A stretch of DNA of 64,000 nt, taken from Actinoplanes missouriensis 431. GTDB lineage: Bacteria; Actinomycetota; Actinomycetes; Mycobacteriales; Micromonosporaceae. Below are positions 17,424-26,498 of the stretch, one piece after another. Made by a program: the position numbers and the translations under genes. The notes under the pieces were generated by a model. That model made no database searches, was not told where the DNA came from, and saw nothing but the letters and a program-made list of their open reading frames with translations. Position 1 is the first letter of the stretch, and the number at the start of each line of letters is the position of its first letter. Where the stretch lies: NCBI RefSeq assembly GCF_000284295.1, contig NC_017093.1:7626001-7690000 (forward strand), written 5' to 3'.

Positions 17424-18635
17424 CTACGCGTCCGCGCCAAGAAGGGCCTCGACGAAGGCGGCCGGCTCGAACGGCGCGAGGTCGTCCGGCCCCTCGCCGA
17501 GACCCACCAGCTTCACCGGAATGCCCAGCTTGCGCTGTACCGCGATGACGATGCCGCCCTTCGCGGTGCCGTCCAGCTTGGTCAGCACCACGCCCGTGAC
17601 ATCCACCACCTCGGTGAACACCCGGGCCTGCTCCAGCCCGTTCTGACCGGTCGTGGCGTCGAGCACCAGCAGGGTCTCGTCGACCGGCCCGTGCTTCTCC
17701 ACGACCCGCTTCACCTTGCCGAGCTCGTCCATCAGGCCGACCTTGTTCTGCAGGCGGCCGGCGGTGTCGACGAGCACGGTGTCCACGCCGACCTCGATAC
17801 CCCGTTTCACCGCGTCGAACGCCACGCTCGCCGGGTCGCCGCCCTCCGGGCCGCGCACGGTCTCCGCGCCGACCCGCTCACCCCAGGTGGAGAGCTGCTC
17901 GGCGGCGGCCGCCCGGAACGTGTCGGCGGCGCCGAAGAGCACGGTACGCCCGTCCGCGATCAGCACCCGGCCGATCTTCCCGCAGGTGGTGGTCTTGCCC
18001 GCGCCGTTCACGCCGACGACCATCACGACCGCCGGGCGGCCCTCGTGCGGCGTCGTCCGCAGGCTGCGGTCCATGTCCGGCTCGAGCGCCGCCACGAGTT
18101 CCTCGGCGAGCTGCTCACGGACGCCGGAGACGGTCCGCGTGCCGAGGATCCGGACCCGCTCCCGCAGCCGCTCCACGATCACCTGAGTGGCCTCGACACC
18201 GACGTCCGCGGTGATCAGGCTCTCCTCGATCTCCTCCCAGTCCTCCTCCTCCAGGTGGTCCCGGGAGAGAACGGTGAGCAGGCCGCGGCCGAACGCGTTC
18301 TGCGAGCGGGCCAGCCGGGCGCGCAGCCGGACCAGGCGGCCGGCGGTCGGCGCCGGCTGCTCGATCTCCGGTTTCGCCTCCTCGACCGGCGCCTGCTCGA
18401 CGACCGGAGCCTCCGCCACCACGGGCGGGGCGGGTGCGGGCGAGACCGGCCGCTCGATCAGCGGCGGCAGCTCCTGCTCCGGAACCGTCGGGACGGCCGG
18501 CGGGCGCTCCAGCGTGGTTGTCGAGCCCTTGGACTGCGGCGGGAGCTCCCGGCGGCGCAGCTTCGGCACCACCAGCCCGGCCGCGCCGACGACCAGGACG
18601 ACGAGCAGGATCACTGCGGCGACCACGTATTCCAT
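17424..18635 (-). CDS. ftsY: Signal recognition particle receptor FtsY
   Basis: 403 residues from ATG 18635, beginning MEYVVAAVILLVVLVVGAAG. That gives the N-terminal membrane anchor typical of actinobacterial FtsY, then a Pro/Glu-rich linker (~30-110) and the NG domain. GTPase motifs: GVNGAGKTTTCGKIG (G1), DTFRAAAAEQL (G2), VLVDTAGRLQNK (G3), TKLDGTAKGG (G4) and GLGEGPDDLAPF (G5). It docks SRP-bound ribosomes at the membrane with Ffh. A longer reading upstream lacks family support. It is divergent from the PhoD-like gene. Confidence 0.96.
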   Translation of the reverse strand: MEYVVAAVILLVVLVVGAAGLVVPKLRRRELPPQSKGSTTTLERPPAVPTVPEQELPPLIERPVSPAPAPPVVAEAPVVEQAPVEEAKPEIEQPAPTAGRLVRLRARLARSQNAFGRGLLTVLSRDHLEEEDWEEIEESLITADVGVEATQVIVERLRERVRILGTRTVSGVREQLAEELVAALEPDMDRSLRTTPHEGRPAVVMVVGVNGAGKTTTCGKIGRVLIADGRTVLFGAADTFRAAAAEQLSTWGERVGAETVRGPEGGDPASVAFDAVKRGIEVGVDTVLVDTAGRLQNKVGLMDELGKVKRVVEKHGPVDETLLVLDATTGQNGLEQARVFTEVVDVTGVVLTKLDGTAKGGIVIAVQRKLGIPVKLVGLGEGPDDLAPFEPAAFVEALLGADA

Positions 18636-18752
18636 GCCCGAATCCTGACAGATGAGCCGTGCGGCCGTGGCGGAGGCCGCGCACTGGCGGTTCCGGTCCT
18701 CCGTGACGGAGGATGGGGCACCCCTCGAAAGAACTGCGTGGAAGGCATCCGA

Positions 18753-18782
18753 ATGCGGCGATCCCCCGGCGTCCTCCGATGA
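18753..18782 (+). CDS. Possible leader mini-ORF (MRRSPGVLR) coupled to PhoD-like gene
   Basis: A 9-codon ORF, ATG at 18753, is preceded by GGAAGG at 18740-18745 with 7-nt spacing. Its TGA (18780-18782) overlaps the ATG of the PhoD-like gene (18779) as ATGA. The PhoD-like start has no convincing ribosome site of its own, so translation may reach it by reinitiation. Chance occurrence is possible. Confidence 0.35.
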   Translation: MRRSPGVLR

Positions 18783-20449
18783 CGGCACAACTGCTCATCG
18801 GGCCGGTGCTGCGACGCGTGACAGGCGACAGCGCCACCATCTGGGTGGAGACCAGCGCGCCGGCGCAGGTCCGGGTCGAGGCCGACAGCGGCGCCTCCGG
18901 CTCCGCGACCACCTTCTGTGCGTACGGTCATCACTACGCGCTCGTGGTGGTGGCCGGCCTCGCACCGGACTCGGCCCAGGCCTACACGGTGACACTCGAC
19001 GACCGTGTGGTGTGGCCGGCGGCCGGTTCCCCGTACCCTCCGTCGGTGATCCGGACCCGGGCCACCGACGACCGCGACCAACCCGTCAGCCTGGCGTTCG
19101 GCTCCTGCCGTGAGGCGACGCACGAGTCGTCGCGCCGGCGGCTGCCGCCGGACGCGCTGGACGCCTTCGCCCGGCGGCTGATGGCCGAGCCGATGGAGCG
19201 TCCCGACCTGCTGGTGCTGCTCGGCGACCAGGTCTATGCGGACGAGACCTCGGCGAAGGTCCGGCGGTACCTGAAACGCCGTCGCCGCAACGGGCACCGC
19301 GGCCCGCAGGATCAGGTCGTCACGTTCGAGGAGTACACCAAGCTCTACCTGGAGTCCTGGCGCGACCCGGAGGTGCGCTGGCTCTTCTCCACCGTGCCCA
19401 GCGTGATGATCTTCGACGACCACGAGCTGATCGACGACTGGAACACCTCGGCGTCCTGGCGTGCCGACATCGCACAGAACTCCTGGTGGCGGGAGCGGAT
19501 CTCGGGCGGCCTCGCGTCGTACTGGATCTATCAGCACCTGGGCAACCTGAGCCCGGACGAGCTGGCCGCGGACCCGATGTTCCAGAAGGTGTCGACGGCC
19601 GGCGACGCCACCGACCTGATGCGCGACTTCGGGCTGCGGGTGGACGATCCGGCGTCGGCGGAGAACATCGATCAGCCGTACCAGTGGAGCTTCGCCCTTG
19701 ATCTCGGCCGGACCCGGCTGGTCGTGCTCGACAACAGGTGCAACCGGGTGCTCACCCCAGGCGCGCGGGCGATGCTGCCGGCCGCCGAGTGGGACTGGTT
19801 CCTGGACCGCGCCCACGGCGACTACGACCACCTGGTCGTCGGCTCGTCGCTGCCGTGGCTCATGCCGCCCGCCCTCCATCATCTGGAGGCGTGGAACGAG
19901 CGGATCGCCGAGTCCCGCCACCGGCGCACCGCCGCGCTCGGGGAGGCCATGCGGCGTGCCTTCGACATGGAGCACTGGGCGGCGTTCGGCAAGTCGTTCA
20001 CCGCGCTCGGCGAGCTGTTCCGGCGGCTCGGCGAGGGCGGCGACGGTGACCGGGTCGGCGCGGGCGGCGCCTATGCCGCGCCCGCCTCGATCAGCGTCCT
20101 CTCGGGTGACGTGCATCACTCGTACGTGGCACGTGCCGATTTCGGACACCCGCTCGCCACCCCGGTGATGCAGCTGACGTGCTCGCCGATCCACAACCAG
20201 GTACCCGCGCCGATGCGCCCGCTCATGCGGTTCAGCTGGTCGCGGGCGGTGGCCCGGGTGGCTCGCGGGCTGGCCAAGTCGGCCGGGGTGGCGAAACCGG
20301 CGCTGCGCTGGAAACGGGTCGCCGGGCCGTATTTCGGCAACGCGGTCGGCGTGCTCCGGCTGGAGGGCCGGGCGGCCACCGTCACGATCGAGGGCACCAA
20401 GAAGGACGGCGAGCTGTTCGATGTGGCCTCGGTGACCTACCACTCCTGA
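18779..20449 (+). CDS. PhoD-like alkaline phosphatase family protein
   Basis: 556 residues from ATG 18779, giving the typical opening LLIGPVLRRVTGDSATIWVE. An N-terminal beta-sandwich (~1-90) precedes the metallophosphatase domain: LAFGSCREATHESS, LLVLLGDQVYADETS, VPSVMIFDDHELIDDWN and VLSGDVHHSYVARA, covering the metal ligands of the PhoD family. No Tat or Sec signal is visible, unlike secreted Bacillus PhoD, so this is probably an intracellular member with an unknown phosphoester substrate. An in-frame ATG at 18713 would extend it by 22 residues but abuts its own GGAGG. It is followed by a DinB-like gene after 43 bp. Confidence 0.9.
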   Translation: MTAQLLIGPVLRRVTGDSATIWVETSAPAQVRVEADSGASGSATTFCAYGHHYALVVVAGLAPDSAQAYTVTLDDRVVWPAAGSPYPPSVIRTRATDDRDQPVSLAFGSCREATHESSRRRLPPDALDAFARRLMAEPMERPDLLVLLGDQVYADETSAKVRRYLKRRRRNGHRGPQDQVVTFEEYTKLYLESWRDPEVRWLFSTVPSVMIFDDHELIDDWNTSASWRADIAQNSWWRERISGGLASYWIYQHLGNLSPDELAADPMFQKVSTAGDATDLMRDFGLRVDDPASAENIDQPYQWSFALDLGRTRLVVLDNRCNRVLTPGARAMLPAAEWDWFLDRAHGDYDHLVVGSSLPWLMPPALHHLEAWNERIAESRHRRTAALGEAMRRAFDMEHWAAFGKSFTALGELFRRLGEGGDGDRVGAGGAYAAPASISVLSGDVHHSYVARADFGHPLATPVMQLTCSPIHNQVPAPMRPLMRFSWSRAVARVARGLAKSAGVAKPALRWKRVAGPYFGNAVGVLRLEGRAATVTIEGTKKDGELFDVASVTYHS

Positions 20450-20492
20450 AATCGGTGGCGGCGGGGACGGGCGTGGACCAGGATCGATCTCG

Positions 20493-21011
20493 ATGACTAC
20501 CTGGACCGCGCCCGAGGCGCAACGCGTTGACGAACCGACGACCGGCGACGAGCGGGCCATGCTGCAGGGCTGGCTGGACTGGCACCGGCAGACCCTGCTG
20601 AGCAAGTGCGCCGGCCTGACCGCCGAGCAGCTCAAGGTCGCCTCGGCCGAGCCGTCCAACCTGACCCTGCTGGGGCTGGTGCGCCACATGACGGAGGTGG
20701 AGCGCTCCTGGTTCCGCCAGCGGGCGGCCGCCCAGGACGTGCCGGACCTGTACAGCTCCCCCGACAACCCGGACGGCGACTTCGACGACGTCGCGCAGGC
20801 CGACGCCGAGGCCGACCTGGCCGCGTTCCGCGCGGAGCTGGAGCTCGCCGACGCCGCGGCGGCCGGCCTCTCGCTGGACTCCGAGTTCACCGGCCGGCGC
20901 AGCCAGATCAGTGTGCGCTGGGTCTACCTCCACATGATCGAGGAGTACGCGCGGCACAACGGTCACGCCGACCTGATCCGCGAGCGCATCGACGGCGCCA
21001 CCGGGGACTGA
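20493..21011 (+). CDS. DinB-like (DUF664) protein
   Basis: 172 residues. DinB/DUF664 four-helix-bundle features: LGLVRHMTEVERSWFRQ with one metal-ligand histidine, and HMIEEYARHNGHADLIRE with two more near the C-terminus. Actinobacterial DinB proteins include mycothiol-dependent S-transferases, so thiol transfer or detoxification is a plausible activity, without direct evidence. The stop at 21009-21011 sits immediately next to the stop of the convergent lipoprotein gene (21012-21014) with no room for a terminator. Confidence 0.88.
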   Translation: MTTWTAPEAQRVDEPTTGDERAMLQGWLDWHRQTLLSKCAGLTAEQLKVASAEPSNLTLLGLVRHMTEVERSWFRQRAAAQDVPDLYSSPDNPDGDFDDVAQADAEADLAAFRAELELADAAAAGLSLDSEFTGRRSQISVRWVYLHMIEEYARHNGHADLIRERIDGATGD

Positions 21012-21725
21012 TCAGTCGAGAGCCGGGATGTTCGCCGCGCCCCGGTCGACCACGGTGAAGCTGGTGAGGCCGTCGCCCTCGCCGCTCTCCTGGACGATCG
21101 CATCGGGATCCGTCCCGCCGGCCAGCGTGAACAGCCCGGCCACCTCGACGTGCCGGCCCGAGCGGTCGGCCGCGACCGGGAACGTGAAGATCTGATCCTT
21201 CTCGCTCGCGTCGCACCCCTCGATCGCGAGCTGGAGCGGGTTGCTGCCGCCCGGCGAGCGCACCTGCAGGCAGTACGCCTCGCCGCCGGACCGCAGCGTG
21301 CCGGTCTTCAGCAGGAACTTCTCGGCGCCGGGGCGGACCGGGACGGCGACGAACAGGGACCTGTCACCGGGGGCGCCGAGCTCGACCACGCCCTTCGCAC
21401 CGACGGTGAGCACTTTGTCGCCGCCCGACTCGACGGTCGCGAAGACCACCTGCCGGTTGAGGCCGGGCAGGTCACCCGGCCCTCCAGCAGGGGCCGTGGT
21501 CGCTGTCTTCGTGGCGGAGGGAGTCGCCGTGGTGGCAGCTGGAGTCGCCGTGGCCGCAGTTGACGTCGCGGCCGGAGCCGACGGCGACGCGGACGCCGGC
21601 GCGGCGGCCACGCTTCCCGGAGCCGCGGTCCCGGCTGTGGAAGCCGGGGAGGACGAGCAGGCCTGGACAGCGAGAACCAGGGCACATCCGCCGACTGAAG
21701 CGACGATCCTGCCGAGACGAGACAT
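21012..21725 (-). CDS. Putative lipoprotein, Ala/Thr/Pro-rich linker
   Basis: 237 residues. The signal peptide (residues 1-23) ends in a lipobox-like VQAC, so lipid attachment at Cys23 is likely. A low-complexity Ala/Ser/Thr/Pro stretch (~24-85) would span the wall. The C-terminal globular part (~90-237) contains FATVESGGDKVLTVGAKG, two cysteines (EAYCLQV and IEGCDAS, possibly a disulfide) and DRSGRHVEVAGLFTLAGG. No catalytic motif and no recognised family. GAAAGGACC before the ATG is a reasonable ribosome site. Exposure on the outer membrane face is inferred from the lipobox. Confidence 0.85.
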   Translation of the reverse strand: MSRLGRIVASVGGCALVLAVQACSSSPASTAGTAAPGSVAAAPASASPSAPAATSTAATATPAATTATPSATKTATTAPAGGPGDLPGLNRQVVFATVESGGDKVLTVGAKGVVELGAPGDRSLFVAVPVRPGAEKFLLKTGTLRSGGEAYCLQVRSPGGSNPLQLAIEGCDASEKDQIFTFPVAADRSGRHVEVAGLFTLAGGTDPDAIVQESGEGDGLTSFTVVDRGAANIPALD

Positions 21726-21812
21726 CGAGGTCCTTTCGAGGTGATGTGCCGCGGTGGCACCACCTCATCCTTTCCCGGACCCCTCGCGAGCCGTATCCCG
21801 GAAAGATGCCGA

Positions 21813-22427
21813 TCACTCCGGCAGGTCGAGGACCTTCCGCAGGTACGGCACGTGCTCCGAGCCGGTCCAGCGGTACCCGGACAGGCCGGACGAGCGCGCG
21901 CCCCGGATCACCCGGTCGTCGTCGTCCACCATCAGCACGTGCCTCGGCAGCTGGCCGACCAGCACGCACGCCTCGGTGAAGAACTCCGGCGCGGGCTTGT
22001 GCACCTTCAGCTCCCACGAACTGATCACCAGGTCCACCTCGCCGGTCAGACCGAGCGCGTCGAGGTCGCCGCGCAGCCGGTCGGTGGCGTTGGTGGCGAT
22101 CGCGACCGGGCGGCCCGCCGCGCGCACCTCCCGGACGAACGCCAGCGCCTCCGGGTCCACCTCACCCCGGTACGCCTGCCACTCCGCCACCGCGGCGGCC
22201 GACTCGTCGTCGCCGAGCGGCAGCCGGGTCGCGACCAGGCTCATCCACTCCGCGTCGGTGATCTCGCCGGCCATCGCGGGCCGGTAGATGTCCCACGACA
22301 TCGCCGTCTCGAGCAGCGAGGCCGGCTTCAGCCCGTACTTCACCTCGACGGCGATCATCGGGGCCGGATCCCAGCGGCGCAGCACGCCGTCCAGGTCGAT
22401 GAACAGGGCCCGGGCGCGATCGCGCAT
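21813..22427 (-). CDS. HAD-superfamily hydrolase
   Basis: 204 residues. HAD motif I is LFIDLDGVLRRWD (nucleophile Asp plus DxD), motif II is VAIATNATD, motif III Lys is in LKVHKPAPEFF, and motif IV is HVLMVDDDDRVIRGAR. The insertion between motifs I and II is a helical cap of the C1 type (GETLD-like), as in small-molecule phosphatases. The substrate is unknown. It lies 31 bp downstream of smc on the same strand, with AGGAG ahead of the ATG at somewhat long spacing. Confidence 0.92.
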   Translation of the reverse strand: MRDRARALFIDLDGVLRRWDPAPMIAVEVKYGLKPASLLETAMSWDIYRPAMAGEITDAEWMSLVATRLPLGDDESAAAVAEWQAYRGEVDPEALAFVREVRAAGRPVAIATNATDRLRGDLDALGLTGEVDLVISSWELKVHKPAPEFFTEACVLVGQLPRHVLMVDDDDRVIRGARSSGLSGYRWTGSEHVPYLRKVLDLPE

Positions 22428-22458
22428 TGTCTTACTGCTCCTCTGCTGAAGTCAGCCT

Positions 22459-25400
22459 TCAGTCCGCGTTATGGGTGGCGGGTGGGGCGGTTGGATCGGG
22501 GACGAGGCGCTGGCTGATCACCTGGGTGACGCCGGCTCGCATGGTGACGCCGTACAGGGCGTCCGCGACCTCCATCGTGCGTTTCTGGTGCGTGATGATG
22601 AGCAGCTGGCTCTTCTCCCGCAACTGCCGGAAGAGCGTAATCAACCGGCCCAGGTTGACGTCGTCCAGGGCCGCCTCGACCTCGTCCATGATGTAGAAGG
22701 GCGAGGGGCGGGCCCGGAAGATCGCGCAGAGCATCGCGACAGCGGTCAGCGAGCGCTCGCCGCCGGAGAGCAGCGACAGCCGCTTGATCTTCTTCCCCGG
22801 CGGGCGGGCCTCGACCTCGACACCGGTGGTCAGCATGTCCTCCGGGTCGGTCAGCACGAGCCGGCCCTCACCACCCGGGAAGAGCACCTGGAAGACGGTC
22901 TGGAACTCGCGCGCGGTGTCCTCGAACGCCGACGCGAACACCTCGAGGATCCGGTCGTCCACGTCCTTCACGACGGTGAGCAGGTCCTTGCGGGTGGCCT
23001 TGAGGTCCTCGAGCTGGTCGGAGAGGAACTTGTAGCGCTCCTCCAGGGCCGCGAACTCCTCCAGTGCCAGCGGGTTGACCTTGCCGAGCAGGGTGAGGTC
23101 GCGTTCCGCCTTGTTGGCCCGTTTCTCCTGGGTCTGCCGGTGGAACGGCACCGGGCCGGGAGCCGGCTTGCCGTCCTTCTCGGCCTGCGCCACGTCCGCC
23201 TGGGTCGGCGGCACCAGCTGGTCCGGGCCGTACTCACTGATCAGCGTGTCGACGTCGAGTGAGAAGTCCTCGGCGGCCTTTGCCTCCAGCTGCTCGATGC
23301 GCATCCGCTGCTCGGCCCGCGCCATCTCGTCGCGGTGCACCTCGCTGGTGAGCCGCTCCAGCTCGGCGACCAGACGTTTCGCTCCTGCGCGCACCTCCTG
23401 GAGCTGCGCCTCCCGGCTGGTGCGCGCGATCGCCAGCTCGTCGCGGTGGTCGGCCGCGGCCGCGAGCGAGACCGCGACGCGTTCCAGCGCGGCGGCGGCC
23501 CCGAGCGCGACCGCCTGCGCGATCTCGGCGCCCCTGGCCCGCGCGGCACGGCGGGCCGCGGCCCGTTCCCGGGCCTGGCGTTCCGCGGTGGCCTGGCGCA
23601 ACAGCGAGTCGGCCCGTCCGGCGATCGAGGAGACCCGCTCCTCGGCCGTACGCACTGCGAGCCGCACCTCCATCTCGTTCTGCCGGGCCTGCGGGACCAG
23701 CGCGGCGAGCCGGTCCCGCTCCTCGGTGGACGGCTCCTCGTCGATCGGCGTGTCCTCGGCCAGCCGGAGGCGTTCCTCCAGTTCGGCGAGGCGCATCAGG
23801 TCGGTCTCCCGGGCCGCTTCGGCCTTCTGGCGGGACGCGCCGAGCCGTTCGCTCTCCGCCTTCGCCGACCGGGCCGCCGCGCCCAGTTCGGCCAGCCGCC
23901 GGGCGGCCGCGTTCCGCTCGCCCTCGGCGGCCCGTTTCTCGGTCGCGGCCAGGTTCACCGCCTGCTTGAGCTCGGCCACCTCGGCCCGGGCCTCGCCGAG
24001 CTGCTCCTTGATTTCGGCGATGGCCTGCTCGGCGGCGGTCCGCTTGGCTTTCGCCTCGTCGACCGCGGCCTGCACCTCGATGTAGCTGGTCGCCTTCGAC
24101 GAGCCACCGGCCGCCGCGTAGGCACCGAGCACGTCGCCCTCCGGCGTCACCGCCCGCAGCTCCGCGTTGCCGGCGACCAGCCGGGCCGCGGCGGCGAGGT
24201 CGGGCACCAGCACCATGTCGCGCAGCACCCGGTTGAGCGCCGGGCGGATCTGCTCGGGGCAGTCGATCACCTCGGGCGCCCAGACCGCGCCCTCCGGCAG
24301 CTCGGGGCGCAGGCTCGCGAGCGAGCCCTGCATGCCGGGCCCGGCGGAACCGGCGACCACGAGATCGGCGCGACCGGCGTCGGCGATCTTGAGCGCACGC
24401 ATCGCCTCGATCGCCTCGTCCACGCCGGAGAGGGCCACCGCGTCGGCGAGCCCGCCCAGCGCCGCGGCGAGCGCGACCTCGTGTCCGGGCCGGACCGTCA
24501 GCAGTGAGGCGAGGCTGCCGAGCAGGCCGGGCACCTGACCGGCCCGGGCGAGCAGCGCTCCCGCGCCGTCCTTGCGCTTGAGGCCGAGCGCCAGCGCCTC
24601 CTCTCGGGCCTTCCAGCTGGCGGCGTCCTTCTCGGCGGCGCGTTCGGCGTCGGAGAGCTCGCGGACCACCGCGGCGGCCCGGTCGTGCGCCGCGACCGCC
24701 TCGTCGTGCCGGGCGTCCAGGCCGGCGTTGTCCCGGTCGGCCTCCGACGACTCGGCCGCGACCAGGTCCACCTCGGCCTGTGCCGCCTCGGCCCGCATCA
24801 GCGCGTCGGTGTGCGCCGCCGCGAGCCGCTCGATCTCCTCGTCCGCGCTGCTGGTCCGGGCCCGCGCCGCGTTCACGTTGCCGGCGAGCTTGGCCAGGCC
24901 CTCCCGCCGGTCGGCGATCGCCTTCGCGGCCGCGCGCAGCGCGCTCTCCGCCGCGGCCAGCTCGCGTTCCAGGTCCTGGCGGTGCTCGACCGCCTCGGCC
25001 AGGCGCATCTGGTCCTCGGTGAGCGCCTCGCGCAGTTCCTCCTCCTGCTCGCGGACCTGCTCCGCCTCGGCCTCGAGCATCTCCGGGTCACGGCCGGGAC
25101 GCTCGTCGTCTCCGGTGGCGGCGAGGTGACGCAGCCGCTCGGTGGCGAGCTGCTCGGTGGAGCGGAACCGTTCCTGCAGCGCGGAGAGCCGGTACCAGGC
25201 GTCCTGCGCGGCCTGCAGCAGCGGCGCGTCCTCGGCGTGCTGCGCCTCCAGGTCGGCGAGCCACCGCTGCACCTCGCGGTTCTCCTCCTCGACCTGCCCG
25301 CGCCGCTCGCGCATCGCCGACTCGTCGGCGATCTCCTTGTCCAACGTGGTGCGCAGCGTGTACAGGTCGTCGGCGAGCAGCCGGAGCCGAGCGTCGCGCA

Positions 25401-26064
25401 GGTCGGCCTGGATGCCGGCCGCGCGGCGGGCCACCTCGGCCTGCTTGCCGAGCGGCTTGAGCTGGCGGCGCAGCTCGTGGGTCAGGTCACCGAGACGGTT
25501 CAGGTTGACCTGCATCGCGTCGAGCTTGCGGATCGCCTTCTCTTTGCGCTTGCGATGCTTGAGGACGCCGGCCGCCTCCTCGATGAAGGCGCGGCGGTCC
25601 TCCGGCTTGGCGTGCAGCATCGCGTCGAGCCGGCCCTGCCCGACGATGATGTGCATCTCCCGGCCGATGCCGGAGTCGCTGAGCAGCTCCTGGATGTCGA
25701 GCAGGCGGCAGGCGTTGCCGTTGATCTCGTACTCACTCGCGCCGTCCCGGAACATCCGGCGGGTGATGGAGACCTCGGTGTACTCGATCGGCAGCGCGCC
25801 GTCGTTGTTGTCGATCGTGAGCGTCACCTCGGCGCGGCCCAGCGGCGCGCGACCGGCGGTGCCGGCGAAGATGACGTCCTCCATCTTGCCGCCGCGCAGG
25901 GCCTTGGCGCCCTGCTCGCCCAGCACCCAGGCGATGGCGTCGACGACGTTGGACTTGCCGGATCCGTTCGGGCCCACGACACAGGTGATGCCCGGCTCCA
26001 GCCGCAGCGTGGTAGCGGAGGCGAAGGACTTGAAGCCCTTGACCGTCAGGCTCTTGAGGTGCAC
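22459..26064 (-). CDS. smc: Chromosome segregation protein SMC
   Basis: 1201 residues from GTG 26064, with GGAG upstream and the family opening HLKSLTVKGFKSFASATTLR; a longer in-frame reading lacks family support. ATPase head: Walker A VVGPNGSGKSNVVDAIAWVL near the N-terminus; signature LSLLSGGERSLTAVAMLCAI and Walker B YIMDEVEAALDDVNLGRL near the C-terminus. Long coiled coils flank a hinge at about residues 510-670 (PGLLGSLASLLTVRPGHEVA). It organises and segregates the chromosome with ScpA/ScpB (not in the window). The surrounding ftsY/smc order is conserved in actinobacteria. Confidence 0.97.
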   Translation of the reverse strand: MHLKSLTVKGFKSFASATTLRLEPGITCVVGPNGSGKSNVVDAIAWVLGEQGAKALRGGKMEDVIFAGTAGRAPLGRAEVTLTIDNNDGALPIEYTEVSITRRMFRDGASEYEINGNACRLLDIQELLSDSGIGREMHIIVGQGRLDAMLHAKPEDRRAFIEEAAGVLKHRKRKEKAIRKLDAMQVNLNRLGDLTHELRRQLKPLGKQAEVARRAAGIQADLRDARLRLLADDLYTLRTTLDKEIADESAMRERRGQVEEENREVQRWLADLEAQHAEDAPLLQAAQDAWYRLSALQERFRSTEQLATERLRHLAATGDDERPGRDPEMLEAEAEQVREQEEELREALTEDQMRLAEAVEHRQDLERELAAAESALRAAAKAIADRREGLAKLAGNVNAARARTSSADEEIERLAAAHTDALMRAEAAQAEVDLVAAESSEADRDNAGLDARHDEAVAAHDRAAAVVRELSDAERAAEKDAASWKAREEALALGLKRKDGAGALLARAGQVPGLLGSLASLLTVRPGHEVALAAALGGLADAVALSGVDEAIEAMRALKIADAGRADLVVAGSAGPGMQGSLASLRPELPEGAVWAPEVIDCPEQIRPALNRVLRDMVLVPDLAAAARLVAGNAELRAVTPEGDVLGAYAAAGGSSKATSYIEVQAAVDEAKAKRTAAEQAIAEIKEQLGEARAEVAELKQAVNLAATEKRAAEGERNAAARRLAELGAAARSAKAESERLGASRQKAEAARETDLMRLAELEERLRLAEDTPIDEEPSTEERDRLAALVPQARQNEMEVRLAVRTAEERVSSIAGRADSLLRQATAERQARERAAARRAARARGAEIAQAVALGAAAALERVAVSLAAAADHRDELAIARTSREAQLQEVRAGAKRLVAELERLTSEVHRDEMARAEQRMRIEQLEAKAAEDFSLDVDTLISEYGPDQLVPPTQADVAQAEKDGKPAPGPVPFHRQTQEKRANKAERDLTLLGKVNPLALEEFAALEERYKFLSDQLEDLKATRKDLLTVVKDVDDRILEVFASAFEDTAREFQTVFQVLFPGGEGRLVLTDPEDMLTTGVEVEARPPGKKIKRLSLLSGGERSLTAVAMLCAIFRARPSPFYIMDEVEAALDDVNLGRLITLFRQLREKSQLLIITHQKRTMEVADALYGVTMRAGVTQVISQRLVPDPTAPPATHNAD

Positions 26065-26173
26065 GGATCTCCGAGGGTCGGCGGTGGTCTGCTGGTGGCA
26101 GGCTACCCGCAGAGCATCGGCGGAACGGTGACACGCCGCGCCCGAGGGTCCCGCGCAACCGCGAAAGTCAGGC

Positions 26174-26215
26174 AAAAAGCTGCGCGCCGCCACGAATGTG
26201 GAGGCGCGCTTTTTC
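26174..26215. terminator. Bidirectional hairpin terminator
   Basis: Twelve-bp stem with one mismatch (26182-26193 with 26198-26209) and loop GAAT, flanked by AAAAAGC on the left and TTTTTC on the right. On the minus strand it follows the small coiled-coil gene ending at 26304 and precedes smc. Confidence 0.8.
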
Positions 26216-26303
26216 TTTAGTTCTTCACTTCGTGCGAACTAGCGGTGCGAGGGGATGAACGCCGGGAGGTCACCCCGCGGACTCACCGGCGGCCGGGTGG
26301 AGC

Positions 26304-26498
26304 TCAGGTCAGGGCGGGCTCGGTCAGCCGCGCGAAATCGTCTGCCTCCGCGGCTGCCGCCGCGAGACGATCATTTTCCGCCCGGAGGCGGGTGACCTCG
26401 AACTCCAGGGACTGCACCCTGGAACGCAGTCGGGTGACCTCGTCGAGCAGGCGCCGGTCGGGCGCCGCACCTACGTGGCCGTAGAGGGCCTTCGCCAT
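26304..26498 (-). CDS. Small conserved coiled-coil protein
   Basis: 64 residues starting MAKALYGHVG, ATG preceded by AGGAG. Residues ~15-50 form a heptad-like coiled coil (RLLDEVTRLRSRVQSLEFEV). Small proteins with the opening MAKALxGHVG followed by one coiled coil are widespread in actinobacteria, but I know no demonstrated function. It lies upstream of smc with a terminator between, so it is probably its own unit. It is too small for an enzymatic fold, so oligomerisation or a binding role is the reasonable guess. Confidence 0.8.
   Translation of the reverse strand: MAKALYGHVGAAPDRRLLDEVTRLRSRVQSLEFEVTRLRAENDRLAAAAAEADDFARLTEPALT

Noticed and set aside
16938..18782. Long plus-strand frame (~614 codons) opposite the kinase and ftsY genes
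   Set aside because: Antisense to two well-supported genes; its composition is that of a high-GC shadow frame.
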